Source: SZUA-444 sp965226565
Lineage (GTDB): Bacteria > Bacillota > Clostridia > Oscillospirales > Ruminococcaceae
Direction: 5' to 3'
Length of the DNA stretch: 64,000 nucleotides
Assembly (NCBI GenBank): GCA_965226565.1
Contig: CBDDDI010000001.1
Coordinates: 159,901-223,900, forward strand
Under the pieces are notes generated by a model. It ran no database searches, was not told the DNA's origin, and saw only the letters and a program-made list of their open reading frames with translations. Below, one piece after another: positions 62,953 to 64,000 of the stretch; positions within the stretch are counted from its first letter, which is position 1, and each line of letters begins with the position of its first letter. A program made the position numbers and the translations under genes.

Positions 62953-64000
62953 TTCTTCACCTGCACTTCACGTCTATATGCTTTAGGACTAACACCAACT
63001 ATTTTTTTAAACACCTTACTAAAATAACTCTGATCTAAATAACCAACTTTTTCACATATCATATTAAGAGAAAGATCTGTAGATTGCAACATAGTTTTTG
63101 CCTTTTCTACTCTAATCTTGTTCAAATATTCACTATATCCAATACCTAAATTATGACTAAAATATGTTGATAAATATGAATAGCTTATATGAAATTTATC
63201 AGCAACTTGTTTTAAAGTAAGTTGTTGCTTACTATTCTCTTTTATATAATCAATTATTTTATTTATAAAATTATCTTCACCAACTGAAATATTCTTTATT
63301 GAATTATTAACATAAACAAATATATTTTCAATTTGTGATATTAAATCATCTAAAGAATAAATATCATCAATTATATCCATTATTGAAAAATAATCATATT
63401 CCTCATTATTATTTAACATATTATTTTCTTTTAAATAATCAAAACAAGTATAGATTATATGCTCAGTTTGTTTTTTAACATCTTCTTCAGTGTATCCATT
63501 TGCACAAGTAATTTTACATAAAAAATTATGAATACTAATAAAGCTTTCTTCAAAAAACTCTATTTTATTTTTATACATAGTATAAAGAGCTAATTTTTGT
63601 TTTGAAATATTAATTGACTCAAAACAAATTATATCATTTGATATAAAAAATTGTGATAATGCAGTATTATTGGTGTTTATTATATTCTCAATTAAACTTT
63701 TTTTATCATTAACAGGATTAGAATAAATTAATTTTATTCCAAGTATCTCTTCAGATAAGTTATCCGCAAATAAATTTATATCTTTAATAAACTCTTCTTG
63801 ATTTTCATAAATTTCAACAAGACAAATCAAAATTTGATTTTTAGTTAAATAAAATATAGCATCTTGAAATTGATTATTAAATTTATCTTTTAATATTTCA
63901 TAATAAAAATTTTCTTGAGTTTTACTAAAACCAATAATTTTTTTAATATTAACACCTAAAACTGCTATATTTTTATCAGAAATTTCATCAGGAAGTTTTA
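62949..64000 (-). CDS. YesN-type AraC-family response regulator, N-terminal part cut by window end
   Basis: The frame stays open to the window end; the TTG that gives a 293-residue start is internal. Visible are a linker region with the pattern of YesN proteins (LGVNIKKIIGFSKTQENFYY) and a C-terminal AraC DNA-binding domain with two helix-turn-helix units (LTLKQVADKFHISYSYLS and SLNMICEKVGYLDQSYFSK, ending GVSPKAYRRE). The N-terminal receiver domain should lie to the right of the window. It is cotranscribed with the YesM-like kinase (4-base overlap) and probably activates the ABC transporter genes. Confidence 0.9.
   Translation of the reverse strand, partial: KLPDEISDKNIAVLGVNIKKIIGFSKTQENFYYEILKDKFNNQFQDAIFYLTKNQILICLVEIYENQEEFIKDINLFADNLSEEILGIKLIYSNPVNDKKSLIENIINTNNTALSQFFISNDIICFESINISKQKLALYTMYKNKIEFFEESFISIHNFLCKITCANGYTEEDVKKQTEHIIYTCFDYLKENNMLNNNEEYDYFSIMDIIDDIYSLDDLISQIENIFVYVNNSIKNISVGEDNFINKIIDYIKENSKQQLTLKQVADKFHISYSYLSTYFSHNLGIGYSEYLNKIRVEKAKTMLQSTDLSLNMICEKVGYLDQSYFSKVFKKIVGVSPKAYRREVQVKK

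Noticed and set aside
62949..63830. Treating the AraC-type protein as a complete short regulator starting at 63830
   Set aside because: The same frame continues without a stop to the window end and encodes more of the YesN linker, so the TTG at 63830 is internal.
1..64000. CRISPR arrays, insertion sequences or prophage genes
   Set aside because: No regularly spaced direct repeats, transposases or phage structural genes were seen; the single tyrosine recombinase is best explained as XerC/XerD-like.

Overview
The window is very AT-rich and almost entirely coding. It looks like a chromosomal segment of an anaerobic, endospore-forming Clostridia (Bacillota). The support is a complete spoIIIAA-AH operon, further sporulation genes (yunB, yqfC, yqfD, ylbJ), Gram-positive division genes (sepF, divIVA), GatCAB, ArgR, MutS2, a tyrosine T-box and low-GC codon choice. 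No genus can be named from sequence alone. TTG and GTG starts with good ribosome sites are common, so several starts given here are internal to the longest open frame.

Left part (1-13.3 kb, + strand): the end of sepF, a hairpin-bearing gap, divIVA, ileS, lspA, rluD, a split transketolase, yunB, ligA and gatCAB. From 13.3 to 17.8 kb (- strand) lie a Xer-type recombinase and three separately terminated accessory genes: a duplicated Cys-rich DUF3795-like protein, an unknown secreted protein and a radical SAM protein. Next, read leftward, come ybeY-dgkA-era-recO-mutS2 and yqfC-yqfD. A divergent ylbJ and a small Cys-rich gene follow.

Middle part (26.2-42.9 kb, - strand): tyrS behind a T-box, then one long cluster which in transcription order reads spoIIIAA-AB-AC-AD-AE-AF-AG-AH, asp23, nusB, an M22/TsaD-like gene, xseA, xseB, ispA, a PAP2-like gene, dxs, tlyA, nadK, argR, recN. 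This is the usual clostridial order, but spoIVB-spo0A, normally after recN, is absent.

Right part (43-64 kb): an AI-2E-family exporter, a giant GT84/GH94 cyclic-glucan-synthase-like membrane protein (about 2450 residues), an archaeal-type phosphoglycerate-mutase/homoserine-kinase-like enzyme, an HD-domain protein, tRNA-Thr(GGU), a MerR regulator with a UvrA-like ABC protein, and a carbohydrate ABC transporter with its YesM/YesN-type two-component system. The substrate-binding protein of that transporter is broken by four apparent one-base insertions, and the MerR gene has an apparent extra A in an A8 run. The response regulator runs off the right end of the window.

Most of the window is ordinary housekeeping and sporulation content. 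The points most worth a second look are the broken binding protein, the giant glucan-synthase-like protein, the large hairpin between sepF and divIVA where ylmG/ylmH would usually sit, and the accessory block next to the Xer recombinase.
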